Source: Manduca sexta
Lineage: Eukaryota > Arthropoda > Insecta > Lepidoptera > Sphingidae
Direction: 5' to 3'
Assembly (NCBI RefSeq): GCF_014839805.1
Contig: NC_051124.1
Coordinates: 806,001-870,000, forward strand
DNA length: 64,000 bases
The notes beneath the pieces are model-generated. The model was not told where the DNA came from. It searched no databases and saw nothing but the letters and a program-made list of their open reading frames with translations. Positions 33,651 to 46,262 of this stretch are shown in pieces. Position 1 is the first letter of the stretch; every line of letters starts with the position of its first letter. A program made the position numbers and the translations under genes.

Positions 33651-33815
33651 AGTGGCGAAAAGTGAAATTTTCCGAAAGTGAACCCGACAAAACATGTAAG
33701 TACTTATGCGTAAGCGCGGTCTGCAAATCGTTCTAATGATAATTAGATTTTACACAAATTCTGCTTAAAAGAAAGCCGACAGGAATCTGATTATATGAAC
33801 CCTTTTTTACTGTTA
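33651..33815 (+). repeat. family F repeat
   Basis: AGTGGCGAAAAGTGAAATT, TTCCGAAAGTGAACCCGAC, TCTGCAAATCGTTCTAATG and AAAGCCGACAGGAATCTG are shared with 54946-55100. No terminal repeats or reading frame were seen, so the class is open. Confidence 0.7.
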
Positions 33816-34060
33816 TATATCCATAATATCGGAAGAATTTTCCATACAAAACCAAACATAAAGAAGAAATAAGTTACTCTACGTACATACGCAATGCGCA
33901 TTTAAAAAACAATAGAACATGAAAAAGAGACAAATTTGACAATACCAAAAAAGCCCAGTATTTCTGATAACGTTTTCAAACCCATTCCCGTTAGTTACCC
34001 CAAACTAACAATCAGTCATCCAAAGCAATTGATAGAAACTCATAAAAAATCGTTTGTTGC

Positions 34061-34102
34061 GACGCGCGACTGATTGGAACGGCGCGTCAATTGTCGCGCG
34101 TC
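34061..34102. promoter_or_regulatory. CpG-rich hairpin
   Basis: GACGCGCGAC at 34061-34070 and GTCGCGCGTC at 34093-34102 are perfect inverted partners, extended by a near-match (TGATTG / CAATT). An inverted CCAAT box (ATTGG) lies in the loop. The region to about 34160 stays CpG-rich (TTTAAGCGCGCACGTCGC), unusual for this window. A promoter or a methylation-free island is possible. Confidence 0.35.
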
Positions 34103-34169
34103 ACACAATACTGCAGCTGTAATGTCGCTTTAAGCGCGCACGTCGCTCTGTTACCCCGTGTTATTGTTG

Positions 34170-36625
34170 ACGTTTTAACAAACCGTTGTTCAGTGATTTT
34201 TTTTTTCGTTTGTAAAATGTCGGACTGAAAATTCAATCTAGGATGATATGGCCTATGGAAATGTTTAATTTAGTTTTGTTTTCCTGAATGGGGTAAATTT
34301 AAAATGAAATTCAGAATTTATTTTGTATTGCTGAATGGGGTAAATATGAAATAAAACTCAGAATTTGTTTTCCACATAATGGTACGTAGATAAAAGATAT
34401 ACATTAAAGATTGTAAATAATCTACGATTGCAATTTTTTATAATTTGTTTACGGTAAAAATAACTTCTGAATAAACTTGTGTACCTTATTAGTTTGCAAA
34501 GTTCCACCTCATCCAAAACTCTCCCCTATTAACAAAGCCAGTTGTTAAATAGACAGTAAGGAAATTTGACTAATAACAATTTACACTTACCCCAACAAAA
34601 CTGTCTATGAAAGCTGAGAAAACAGTATTTCATTTAATCAATTCACGTCTGCCCCTTTTGCCCCAAGAATGTACTTAACAAGAAAGTTTACCAATAATCA
34701 AATAAGTACAAAACACTTCACCCACGGGGTGAGATGACGCGTCCCGATATTCCAAAACTCGGACTTTTGACAGGTGGTGAGGGAGAATTCGAAGCCCTTA
34801 CCCCAACGGGTTCTTTAACATTGTGTTTTATGGCCTTTATGTTAAGGTGCACCATTATTGAAGGCAAAATGCTAAATTTGAAATTCAGTTTTGACAAGGA
34901 TGGTTAAATGTTTGTGTTTGTTCATGGAATAATGTTTTTGAATTTACTTAGAAACACAAACGGATATTTAGTTTAGTTTAGGAGAAACGTATGAAACTGT
35001 TCATGTTTCTGAAATTATGATCTATAATTGAAACTGAGAAAGAGGTGCAGAAACATTATTTATAATAAAAAAAATCTTTCACCCTATAAAGTTATTCAAT
35101 TCCATCTAAGTAGTTTCACAAAGTTATTAAAAAGTATTTCAAGACTGTTAGGTATTTCACCCTGACTTTTTGATGATAAATTTATATCTGTCGATGCCAG
35201 ACTCCATCTCATTGTTTAATGCTTTCAGTTATCTTAATATTAAACTAATTATTCTCATTAATACCCGCATCTGGTCAACCCTTATCTCACTAATTACCTT
35301 AATTAATCTTCCACTGTCAATTTATAAATGGACCCAAAGTAATCAAGAAATATGGCAAAAACTAAGGGGAACGTCACCGACCTCTCCAAATGTCATCCGC
35401 TAATAACTGATGGGTCAGAAATGTCATTCAGCGTGTCTCATTACAGCGAAATGTCAAATGAAATTCGTCCATCCGCCAAGAATGTCGGCCATTTGTCGTT
35501 ATGCCTAATTGCCGAGGCTACTGTTATTGTTTTTATAGGTTCCTTGTGGAAAATGCTTTGTAAACTAAGCCTTAGCTTAGAGTTCCGTACAAATGTGAAG
35601 TAGTAATGAGGTAAAATTGAATGTCACTTAAATTGTGAAAAATAATCATTTTTGTCACCCATTGTTGAACACCCTATAGATAATTGAAATTCTGCTGTAA
35701 CCCAAAGCGTTTACGCTCGATCTGCCATCTAAGCGATTATTTTTAAAAAAACCATACAAATACCCATAGAATAACTTTATGTCACCATGATGAACAGTCT
35801 GTCCATTCGTTCGGAACAAATGCGATGGTTAATGCATGATGCTGTGGCTTCGACGTTTTACATCATAGAATTTCATATCGGACATTGTAATTTGTACTCT
35901 ATGATGTATAAAATAGAGACTGAGGGTAAAGTAGAGCCTTTTTGGTATTTCAGACTGTGATAAACTCTTCTATGGTCTAGACTTGATGTCGCCTTGTGTT
36001 AAATTATTGTAAATATGCTGTCTCTTCTGTATATGCTTTCGATATTTTTGAACGCTCGGATGATATTTGCATATTAACAGTTATGGCGTATGACGTGAAT
36101 ATGAAGTAGTTATTTTATGATGATTTATGTGAAATGGATGTGACGTGATACAAGACAGACGTGAACCGTTTGTTTAAAATCTCCTTTGATATAGAAGTGT
36201 TTATCCAATAAATACCTCGACAGTGGCAGTATGGACAAATCAACCATGTAAAACAAGATAATTATTGCTCATCAGTCAGTCAATCATCTTATCATTCTAA
36301 TGGCAACGTATACTTAATTTAACTAGGCACAATTGTATTACACAGCAACTGAGCTAAGTGTAACGCAGTCAAAATATTGTTGAGTTGTGATATGCATTGT
36401 TTCTTGTACTTCTTCTTATTATAGTGGCTCTCCAACTAGTGAAGATAGGCAGTCAGCTCAGCATATCTTCTATTGTCCTATATGAAATATTTCTACAGCG
36501 CTTGTAATCCCCGTCCATTCGCAGATGTTCCGTAACTACGATTTTTACCTTCGACCGTTTTTCTTTTTGCCCGTTACTTTTCCATCATTATGAGTTGAAG
36601 GAAATCGTACTTATATACTAGAGTA
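34170..36625. other. unannotated DNA with a phased AATGTCA motif
   Basis: No gene recognised. Frames of 77 (35170-35403) and 83 (35352-35603) codons lack domains. Within the second, AAATGTC recurs at 35388, 35419, 35449 and (as AATGTC) 35481, spaced about 31 bp. Hydrophobicity at the end of the 83-codon frame is typical of AT-rich chance frames. Confidence 0.4.
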
Positions 36626-36868
36626 CTGCCGTGCTAAGCGCAAAAGCGGTATGTCAGGGAAACCTTATTTCGAGATAATCGATGTTTTGTAAATATCGTT
36701 TTTTAAGTAAAACTGAGACAGAGAAAACTCTTTTTTTTTTAACGTTCTAAACAATATATCATTATTTAGGTAAGATCATTGGATGGGTATTTTTTTAAGC
36801 TATGCGATGCCATAAAAATTAAGATTTTGATTTTTTTTGAGATACCGCGTTTGAGCTTGGCACGGCAG
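36626..36868. mobile_element. MITE with CTGCCGTGCTAAGC ends
   Basis: The left end CTGCCGTGCTAAGCGC continues AAAAGCGGTATGTCA; the inverted right end is CTGCCGTGCCAAGCTC, AAACGCGGTATCTCA. This is about 27 matches in 31 bp. It is 243 bp and non-coding. A second copy is at 46555-46818. Target duplication is not clear, so the superfamily is not assigned. Confidence 0.75.
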
Positions 36869-39804
36869 AATAGATGAATTCAAAATTAGAATAAGACTAA
36901 TACTCATAGTTTACTATACTCATAGAATATGTTTAGGTTGGGATTAGCATTCATGTCCGATGGGTGGAATGAACTCGCTCTATAACATTATAACACGGAA
37001 ATAAGCTTGCCGAAAAGTGGGTGGTAGATTTACTCCCCTTTCTAGAAATCAGACGTGAGCTCATGCATAAAAACGAACGTTAATTTTGAAGCGTATTGTA
37101 ATGTATTAAACAATTCTAACTAGTCGTGTTATGCTTTATTACGTTCCCGGAATACATCCTTCATTATGTACCTCTCTAGCATAAGAATAGTCTATAATGT
37201 TGTTATGTTAACTCTTGACATTGTTAATTGTCTATGCTATAAGTTAAATCAAAATCCAATAACTTTAGAACTTTCTTTTATCCTCCAATTCTCTAGATAA
37301 CCAAATACAATCACAAATGTTATAATATTAAGAAGAAATAAGCTACTAGAATGTTACTGGGGTAAATGCTAATTTAATACCGATCAAAATACACAACTAT
37401 TATTATCAAAGTAAAATTCATAAATCGTTCAAAGCAATTCCATTACAAACATTTAAAATTCAAAAACAAGAAGCGCCATAAAAGTTGATTAATACCAGTA
37501 CACGAGTGGAGGCTCGCCGGCTCAAACTTGTCGATATTCCGCCAGTTTTCTTTCAACAAACGAAAGGGATGAAGGATTTAATTCAGTTAAGTGAGTGGCC
37601 CGACGGAGGCTTATAAATTACGTGAAACTTCGGTAATATCATCATTAGACAGAGAAGAAGTTACGGCGCCCTCTACGTTAATGCTTTTGAACGTAAGTTA
37701 AAAGGAAAAGAAAATTCATGTTTTTCTTTTGTGTAGCGGGCTAACATTTTGTTAGTAAGCTGTATGGCATTGTGAGTTATTTGGACGCTTAGTTTTCTTT
37801 AAATATGTTTCTACGTTCGTTTAGATATTACACTTAATGTTAGGTGTGCATAGGAGTCTGTTTGGATTAACTGTCAGTTTACATTTTTGATGCCAAATAG
37901 CGGCTATCATTTATATGTTCCAATTGATGTTATATATATTATACTTGTCAAAATAGCAAGTATTAGAGCCTATTATTTGTAAACACCTCTTATGGTAAAA
38001 AAATTAATGCAATATATAAAGTTGTCAATTATATTGATTTTTCTTCGGTTTATACATAGTCGTAGAGTAATATAAAACTTAATATCTTAGTGTTGGTCTT
38101 TAGTTACAATAAAGAAAATTATTAACATTTACACGAGATTATTGTTCCATCTTAATGTTTGCATAAAATAATCTAAATTATGTAAACCTATAGTTGACAA
38201 TGGGATGTCTCAATTCTATGTTACCCCATCTAGGACTTTCATACCTACCCCAACACAAATTCCATCTCATCCCAAAATTATAAAATCACATATAAATAAC
38301 AGATATAAACCATTTTATTTAGTTTTAATGCTCTTGGAATAAAACGTTGCTGTGTACAGAATCGGTGTCCCGGGGAGACGTGTCTCGTCTGAGTGGCGCC
38401 GCGCGATACAACTAGCTTCTAAGATATGGGCACTCTCTTCAAAGCATTTGTGTTAATATTTAAAGGTGGCTTTTGTTTCCTTTGCGAGCTGAGTATTATG
38501 CATCCCTATGGATATATAAGTTTGGGATGAATGGGGACGTATAAGTGATTTACTGGAGGAAGTAATAATTTTAGTTATGGCCTAGTGCTACCAAACTATG
38601 GTTTTTCGAAGTTTCTTAATTTTTTGTTATCGTTCACATTAACGATAAACAAAAACTTGTGACAACACCTTTTAATAAAAGTATTCTGGTTGATACTGAC
38701 ATTGAAATTTATTGTTGAAAAAATAGACTTACAGAGACTTCATTCTTCTTAAAATAAAATAATATAAAATTATAAGATCCATAATATTAGTATTTTTTTC
38801 CCAAACTCAGTATAGCCCATATATTAGACTATCATTGATAGAGCTAGCTTCATTATGAGTGTTAAGGAATAAAAATGGAAATCAGTGCTGCATGATACAG
38901 ATTTGTGATTTTTTATAATTTGCGCCAATTTAGATGATTTTTATCGGCAAAAAATTGTAGCATCTCTTTTACAAACTAAATAGTATTACTGGGAAATAAA
39001 CTAAAAATCTTTGTAACTATACCCAGAATTTAAAGTCACAAATACAGTAAAATACGTCTCGACAAAACAGCACTGCTTGAAATACTTAGCTAAATTCTCA
39101 AATCTTCAGCACGTTAATAAACTAAATGGAATTATAGGTTTAATAAGCCATGTGAATTATAAAACCTTAATATTTCAATAACTTCGATTAACTTAAAAAA
39201 ACCAAAGACTCTTTTCTGAAGTCATGAAATATGGATTAGATAAAAGAATAAAGAATTTTCATAATTATTTTTATCAACCTACCCCTACCCACCCCTAGAG
39301 GATAACGAGCGTGAAGATTCGTATCTTCACAGCCGTAAGGGTGTGAGGGTCAATTGATTCGAATTCTCCAATGGACATGAAAAGAGGGCCCGCACTCATC
39401 TATTCAAATGGGGAGACTTTACAAATTAACGGGCAATCTAAAACAAACTTTAATATAATGTTATTAGATATCGCAATGGCACGCTTTGGATTTATTCGCA
39501 TATATTTGCAATTTAATAAAAGGAATGTAAAGGAGATCACGACTGGAAAGTTTTAGGTTCAGTTTATTTGAATTAGAAACATGTAAATTTTGCAACTAAA
39601 AAATAAGTTTTTGATTACATGGGGTATTTTTGGTATAAAAAGACCTTTTTTACCCCAAGAATGGTAGAGATAGAATAACAATCAATTGTGAGAAACAAAA
39701 TAAAACATGTTTATGTATTTATATCCGCAATTGTCCCTAAGTTATGGCCTTATGAAAAAAACTGTTTAGGAATCACAAGCAGACACTTTTTGATGAATTT
39801 GTAT
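36869..39804. other. unannotated DNA
   Basis: About 2.9 kb with no recognised gene. A short GC-rich patch at 38360-38415 (GTGTCCCGGGGAGACG...GGCGCCGCGCG) and a perfect 8-bp-stem hairpin GTGAAGAT/ATCTTCAC at 39311-39330 are the only notable items. The frame at 39371-39556 has no domain. Confidence 0.4.
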
Positions 39805-39990
39805 TTTACTAATATTAGGTATAAATGCGAAAGTTTGTGAAGAAATTTCCATTTTTATTAAAATTACGTGCCGACTGCCCAGATACCCTAGAACGAATAT
39901 GGATGAATTTTGATACCCAGATAGATCATATTACAGATAGATTTAAAAGTTACATTTTATCCCGAAGACGTCTTAGGAAAAAGTAAACAG
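39805..39990 (+). mobile_element. diverged Helitron, 5' side
   Basis: TTACTAATATTAGGTATAAA, ATGCGAAAGTTTGTGAAG and GGATGAATTTTGATACCC resemble the 5' end and interior of the short Helitrons at 1603 and 31137. The 3' end is degenerate. Confidence 0.45.
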
Positions 39991-40980
39991 TGCGATTTAC
40001 CCCCAGAAAGCCCTTTGGGCGAAGGCCCAGGCAATACCTAGTTAGTATATATTTGAAATCCTATTCTGCATGTATGACAGCGAATAAAAATAACCAAAAC
40101 CGAGCGGATTAAACACAAATTGTTTCCACAATTGCAATTCCATCAAAAACGCGTCGCCGTTAACTTTTTCACACAAGGAATTTCCAATTAAAATGTACCA
40201 AAAACATCGACGTGCTACGCAAATTGATTTCATTAAGCGCTGAGACCACACCTCTGTTTAATGTACAGTGACGAATCATCAGCATAGGAAGGCCGTACTT
40301 TTGAATTGTTAAATATTTGTCAAAAATAAACTGACAGTATCATAATTGGGCTATGAATTATTAGGTTTCGGATTCAACTCGAATATAGGCCTACTAAAAA
40401 CACATTTAGTATGGATGTTACATTGTCAAACTTAAAGGCATTCGCCATATTCCACCGGCCTTGCTTATTAGTTTTACGCTGGTTAATCACTGAATGCAAG
40501 TCAAATTTCCACAGAGTCGCGTTCAAATGACAATGGTAAATACAAATAAAATTTATTATCATCTCAAACTAAAACATATTGTCACATAACAAATCCAAAA
40601 TATTTGTCAGGAAGGCCGCACCTGACGCCTTTAATTACCGAGCGTCAAACCATTCGCAGTAACGAGACCGCACATCGGTTTGACGGCAAAAAAGCAACAG
40701 CAATTCGTTCAGAACCACAGCTTCGGGTCAATCACATTCGTTTTATTATATAGAGACATTAATGAAACTCTACATTAACTGATAGATTACGTTCATGTAA
40801 AGTGGATTTTATCAGCGTTAAATGAAATTAAACATGAATAATAATTAGTTTATTGATAAGAGTTAAAGTTTCAATTTTTTATTCATGTTTTACAAGTTTG
40901 GTACTAAAAGTTTTCAGAAACACACAACTAAATGATAAGTTATAAATCACGTCACAAATGTCAAATATACGTCGCCCCCT
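39991..40980. other. unannotated DNA
   Basis: Minus frames at 40042-40251 and 40374-40562 have no domain. A less AT-rich patch at 40610-40740 (CACCTGACGCC, CGAGCGTCAAACC) is unexplained. Confidence 0.4.
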
Positions 40981-41036
40981 GAGGTCGCGCCACAATCAAA
41001 CATCGGTCAGTCGGCTCCAGCCCACCTAACCCCCGC

Positions 41037-41279
41037 TATATATAAACTCATTTTCTAAACCCCGGCCCTATTTAGTTTCAAAACCGCTTCCAACAAAATG
41101 TACAGCGCATTCTACGAACAGTGTTGAACATTGTTCCGGGCGACTGTAGTTTTATCGGTAGATAGTTTACAGGCAAGTTTTATTAGCGCTTCGATCGCGC
41201 GGGACCTCGGAACTGTTTAGTTGTAAATTAGAGATACGATCTGTACGTAGAATGTGCTAGATTATTTTTGATGGTATAA
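41037..41279 (+). promoter_or_regulatory. candidate TATA promoter and non-coding first exon
   Basis: TATATATAAA at 41037-41046 follows a C-rich stretch (CCCACCTAACCCCCGC). An initiator-like TTAGTT with A at 41074 lies 33 bp from TATAAA. The transcript would run through GC-richer DNA to a consensus donor GTAAGT at 41280. The first ATG (41098) opens a nine-codon frame, MYSAFYEQC-stop, so the exon would be leader sequence. There is no homology evidence. Confidence 0.3.
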
Positions 41280-41821
41280 GTAAGTTTGGAAAAGGAATTT
41301 AGACACGAAATTGAAGAGATTTTTTTATCGTTGCACTACTTTTAGGCGGTCCCGCTGGGTTGATGGTTTTAAAAATACGCAAGAAGTGAAAGGAAGTGTG
41401 GTGCTATAAATTTACAGTGAACGGCTTGTGGTCTCAATTTATACCACTACCGGTTTCAAGACAGTTTGAAACCGTCAATCTTCGTAGAGTTAAGCTGACA
41501 TCGGGATAATGTAGAGGCTAGTTAAAGCGACGTCGTGGTCAGTAATGTAGAGGTTAGTGTAGTATGGGAGTCAAAACTCTAGCGTACTAAATTAAATTCC
41601 AAGGATTGCACTTAGTATTATTTCCAAAGTTCTAGAGTACGTTAATATACAGCGGCGTACTTAGGTGGTAAAAGTAACAAATTAGTACACGTACTGAATT
41701 AACAAAGGCGCACGTAGCTTTTATATAGGAGGCATGGTGTGACAGCGTCCCTGCACAACTACGTACGTGCACTTACATAGCAGCGCAAGTATGTGTGACC
41801 CTACAATCTTACTAAATTTAC

Positions 41822-41962
41822 ACAATCTATCGTAGCCAGAGGTACTGCGGCTCTCTACTATAACTACGTCTGCTGCTATTCATTCATGTACAAAACATTC
41901 TATCATTGCCAGAGGTCGTATGTACGATACGCCTACTGCTATTTGGTCAGGTACAAAAATCC
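41822..41962. repeat. diverged two-copy direct duplication
   Basis: Unit 1 has CTATCGTAGCCAGAGGT, then CTGCTGCTATTCATTC and GTACAAAAC. Unit 2 has CTATCATTGCCAGAGGT, then CTACTGCTATTTGGTC and GTACAAAAA. The spacing is about 70-75 bp. It is followed by an 89-codon frame without a recognisable domain. Confidence 0.5.
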
Positions 41963-43554
41963 GGTACCTTCTCGCAGTAGAGCGGTACGTTCCACATTAT
42001 CATACACAAAATAAATACGCCGAATCCGTCGCACGAGACCGGAGAATCAATCCACGTTCCAATCGGTATTTTTCCACGATATTTCGTGAACTTTTTTATT
42101 TACAGATCGCGTCAAGTTTGACGAAGGGCGTGAGTTTGGAAGTTCGAAATAGGCGATTTATGGTATACCGCTGTCGTAGTAGTTTCTGATTTTGATGCGG
42201 TGCGAATTACAATATTTGCATATATTTATTGAGTAAGTTTGGGACGGTTTAATGTATTTTAATGTACTTTTTATCGCTTCCATAATAGTAAATTTTTGTT
42301 AATACAAAAATTAAGACATAAGGATTAAAATTTTGTTTCTCAAGAGGCGATATCCCTTGCGCTCCCTTACACATCATTATATGGAAAATATGACTAAAAC
42401 TATAACTAATATGACTATAACTAATTTCTTTACCTACCTCTGCTGATACAAAGGCGGGACATATTACAATTATTGACTATTTTCAGTATGAAATACATCC
42501 TAATTTCGTAATATGAACCAAGTTTTAGTTTTGCTTCCAGGAAATAGAAATTTTTCAAGTCGTAATAAATCAACTAAAGCTCCGAGTGAGTAACTCGTAG
42601 TTTATTTTAATAACCACAACGCAATAAAGCCTCGTCGTTTATTATATTGCGTAATGATGAAAAAGAAAGTTATTTATCTTAACGGAGCCTAATTTGTACG
42701 CTCGAAGCTCGCTAGATTCTTACTTTATAATAAAAGCTTGAATATATAAGATCCTCAAAATTGGGAAAGCCTTTGGTTAATTTTTCTGACTTACGTTTTT
42801 TGTAAGAAAATCTGATTACCTGTTCGCACTTGAGACACCAAATATTTTTTGCTTTTTTTTATCTTCATCGAGTAATACAGGCCGGCATAATTTTGGTGAT
42901 CTTCAATGGGCGAACGTTTCTCTTTAGTAGACTTGGACAACACTATATGCACCCTGAAGTCCAGTGTAGTTGGTCATTCCAGGAAAAAAAAATATCATTC
43001 AAGGTGAGTCAAACCGAACGATAACCTTGTACATTTCGGATGTAAACAATTATTTTGTTCAAACTGTTTACTTACCGCGCTTTCGTTTATTTTAGGCTGT
43101 GGCCTGAATATTCAGTAAACAATTTAGAAGCGCTTATTTTGACGCACAATAGCGTCGGAAGCTAATATGGAATACATTTACTTTGAGCTCATTTTGTTTC
43201 AAAATAGATTTTGCTAAAATATGTTAAATCGTAACGTCTCTCTGCATACTTTTTATATGACTTTGGTGGCATGCAACATTTTCACGGAATAAAAATTTTA
43301 AGGCAAAGTAGAGAGCAATATCAATAATAAAATTGCTCTAGTTAAAATCTAACATAAGTCCAATTTATGTAAAGTTTTATGGAACTACAGTCTTATCAAA
43401 CTGAGTGCACTAAGTTTTCACTAACTTTAATCTTTGTTTTATGACATCATTTTTATTACAATCGAAAACATTACTTCCTTGTCCAGCGGAATTAGATCCC
43501 AAAACCTAATGGTATGTGATCCTTACCTAATATTTATAAATATTAAAATGGGAG
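41963..43554. other. unannotated DNA
   Basis: No gene recognised. The 64-codon frame at 42830 and the 89-codon frame at 41920-42189 lack support. Confidence 0.4.
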
Positions 43555-43643
43555 ATATATTGGTTCACGAATTTATATATTTGTTTAGGATATGTCAATA
43601 CGAATAAAAGGAAAAAAAATAGATATTTTGTGAACCGATCTAT
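43555..43643 (+). ncRNA. 89-nt stem-loop, pre-miRNA sized (candidate only)
   Basis: ATATATTGGTTCACGAA at the left pairs with TTTTGTGAACCGATCTAT at the right: about 16 of the first 17 positions pair, including two G-U pairs, with a loop region near 40 nt. Size and shape suit a microRNA precursor, but the lower stem is weak, no known microRNA seed was recognised, and a MITE remnant would look alike. Confidence 0.25.
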
Positions 43644-44044
43644 GTTACAAATAGTTGAACGCTTAAATCGTTTGAAACAGCCTACGTGAATATTTTACCG
43701 ATTTTTAAAACGAATTCCATTTTAAAAATACAACAGTCCATTTTACTTTTATTGTATCAACAAAATATTTTATAACTAATTATTGCTGATAAATTCTAAC
43801 GCATTTTTGAAATCTATTCCAACACGGGAAAATAAAATCTGTATTTTTTTTAATTATATTTCGTGGGATAGAAATTATTAACATCATTGCAACTCCTGCG
43901 TTTTTTTTTCTGTCTGACATTATCTTACTGCTCCTTCAATGCATGCATTGAAAATAAGTATATAATATTGTATTAGGTTTACGGTACCTGTAAGGATATT
44001 GTTCAAATGATCATGATAAATAAATAAAAATAAATAAATAAGTT

Positions 44045-44110
44045 CTTCATCAGTGGATGCATTAGTTGCATCTACATAAATACCTCGTCGGGGATAAAGT
44101 GTACTCATGT
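44045..44110 (+). repeat. SINE family A, 3' fragment
   Basis: TTGCATCTACATAAATACC, TCGTCGGGGATAAAGTG fits the 3' block seen at 54580-54615 (TTGCGTCTGCATACCCC, TTCGGGGATAAATGCG). The 62-codon minus frame here is a by-product. Confidence 0.5.
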
Positions 44111-44576
44111 GTAGTTATCACACTATTTAACAGTATTTATATAAAGTAAGTGGAGTGAAGTAATTGGTATCACGTGTTCACGCCCGTTGAACCGAAATCA
44201 AATTTCGAACGAGAAACTATTTGTACTCAAGGCTCAAGTTTCCCGTGACTGCGAGAGCGTTCTCTAACATTTGCAGACGAATAACAGACGGACCGTTGTT
44301 CGAATCTATTGTGTAGATATGCAAGGTAACATTGTTGTGACTACAAATGTCGATATAAAGGTTAATTGGTCAATTAGGTTTTGTTAAAAGCGCAAGCCCA
44401 TTTTTTGACCATCGTTTCAGCTTCTTTCTCTTAAACTATCGATACTCTGAATATGTAACATAAATCCACTAATACGAAGGGACATATGTTCGGGATAAAA
44501 GCCTGTAAAAATGACGCAGAGGAGAAATCTGAAAAGATTTAAAGCGCCGTGAAAATTACTGAAAAAGCTTTTACAG

Positions 44577-44666
44577 GTGGCAAAAGGCCAGGTGCGCTCG
44601 GCGGAATCTTGGCTCCCGAGCGTTTTTGCGGTTCAACGTAACATTTTTCGACTACTTCTATTACTG
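44577..44666 (+). CDS. weak candidate internal exon
   Basis: An acceptor-like AAAGCTTTTACAG precedes G-TGG and a frame open for 90 nt reading WQKARCARRNLGSRAFLRF and on to ...FYYW, where TG|GTAAAG gives a donor-like site. Entry and exit phases are both 2, matching the phase of the exon ending at 30933. The block is GC-richer than its flanks. However, another frame over the same bases is also open (from 44577, 61 codons), and I recognise no domain. It may be chance. Confidence 0.15.
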
Positions 44667-44766
44667 GTAAAGCCGCAAAGTAGCAAATATTGTTTACTTT
44701 TTGGCGGACAGCAGGAAATTATTTTTAAAGAAAACTACTCGACTTTTAAAATTGTATGGTGAATAA

Positions 44767-45793
44767 AATTCCGGCTTGGGAAAGCGGATGCAACAAACAA
44801 TATTTTGACCAACTTTGAAAAGAACTTTTAGTTGAGTCTTATTTTAATTAATAAAGTCTTTTAATTTTTATTATATTCTTTATATTTCCTTTCAAAGTTA
44901 TCCTCTTTCTATCAGCTTTACACAGAAGTCAGCTGATGACGCGTGATTGATAGAGGATACTTAGTTACCTGTGAATTCGATATCATTACATAAATTAATT
45001 TTGAAGAATATTGCAGATAGTATGATTACTAGTATGATAGATAGTATGATAGTCGTAACACTAGTTGTCTCAGGGTGAAGTTTGAAGGCACTGTTTTAGC
45101 GACCGCTATAACAGGTTTTTTGGTAACCGTAGTTAAGATACAAAACGACGGTTGGATAGGCTAATTGACTTCAACATTTTTTGCGACAATGAGCTTTGTA
45201 CATATATGTAATAAGCACGCCTTTTTGTGTTTATTGAATTAAGTAAAAAAATTGCGACAAACATTACTTTTAAGGAAATTAGCCTTTTCCTCATCGACAA
45301 TATACAATCCCAGTTCTTTAGTATTTGTACGACTTAAATTACAAGCAAAGACTCATTCACCCACATATCATCAAATTTACTTTCCAATACTTAATCAATT
45401 CATTTCTCTGTACATATTCCTTCAAACTTTGTTCATATATTCCTTCAGCTATCCCGTCGCTCTTCAGAGGCGCACGATAATCGCAAATCTCTCAACAATT
45501 TAGCCTCCGTCAGTGCGAGGTTGTCATGTTTCAATCCCGGTCCCGCGGCACGCCGACGACACGTCCCGTGGGATAGCGTCTCCGATATTATACGACCATC
45601 CCGATCAAATGTCAATTTCCCATACACTTTGAATTCCGAGTGGTCTTGTGACTTATAGCGCTGAATAATTGTTGGTTATTGGAAACGTTTTGTATACAGT
45701 TGAGCATTTCGAGACGATTATTCTAATTGAATATATTAAAAACTTCTATTGTGAGAATATGTGTGTATCGGAGTATAACTTCGTTTTTATTTA
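44767..45793. other. unannotated DNA
   Basis: No gene recognised. A GC-rich patch at 45500-45600 (CCCGGTCCCGCGGCACGCC) carries overlapping frames on both strands but no domain. Short TAGTATGAT repeats lie at about 45017-45050. Confidence 0.4.
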
Positions 45794-46197
45794 CAGGGTC
45801 ATTTTGACATTGCGTTTCTAAATTTAAACACATACTCGTCTTCACCTTTGCTGATATACTGCCGAAAATCATCCATTAATAATGAATATTTTCACCAAAA
45901 ATCTTGGTTTTAGTTTTCTGATTTTTTGATCATTTTATAGTTTAATGCGGATATGGTGTTTGCGTGAATGTATTTCGGACTGAAAGCATGATTTTACCAC
46001 TGCAACGAATTCCCTTACAGCAGTAGTAGTGGCATTAGGGCGCGTAAAATTAAAATAACTTTTATTAATATTTATTTTGTTCGAAACTTTCACTTCTTTA
46101 TCTTATATCTACGGCTCAAATAACTTATTATAAAGTGTTATTACCTAGTAGACAAGCATGTGGTTTCATTTAGTAACGCATTGTCAAAATGACCCTG
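45794..46197. mobile_element. 404-bp MITE with CAGGGTCATTTTGAC ends
   Basis: Left CAGGGTCATTTTGACATT, GCGTTTCTAAAT and the inverted right end CAGGGTCATTTTGACAAT, GCGTTACTAAAT match at 28 of 30 bases, and similarity continues inward (ACACATACTCGTCT / CCACATGCTTGTCT). The CAGGG start recalls hAT, but no 8-bp duplication is visible. Non-coding. Confidence 0.75.
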
Positions 46198-46262
46198 TGT
46201 ATGCGGTCTACCAAACAATTAACATTTAAGTAGTGTAACGCACAATATAGAGCTATTTGCAA

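Noticed and set aside
30893..44666. plus-strand gene joining the exon at 30893 to the frame at 44577
   Set aside because: Phases agree, but the second exon has no domain, a competing open frame and only a weak donor. Joining them would be guesswork.
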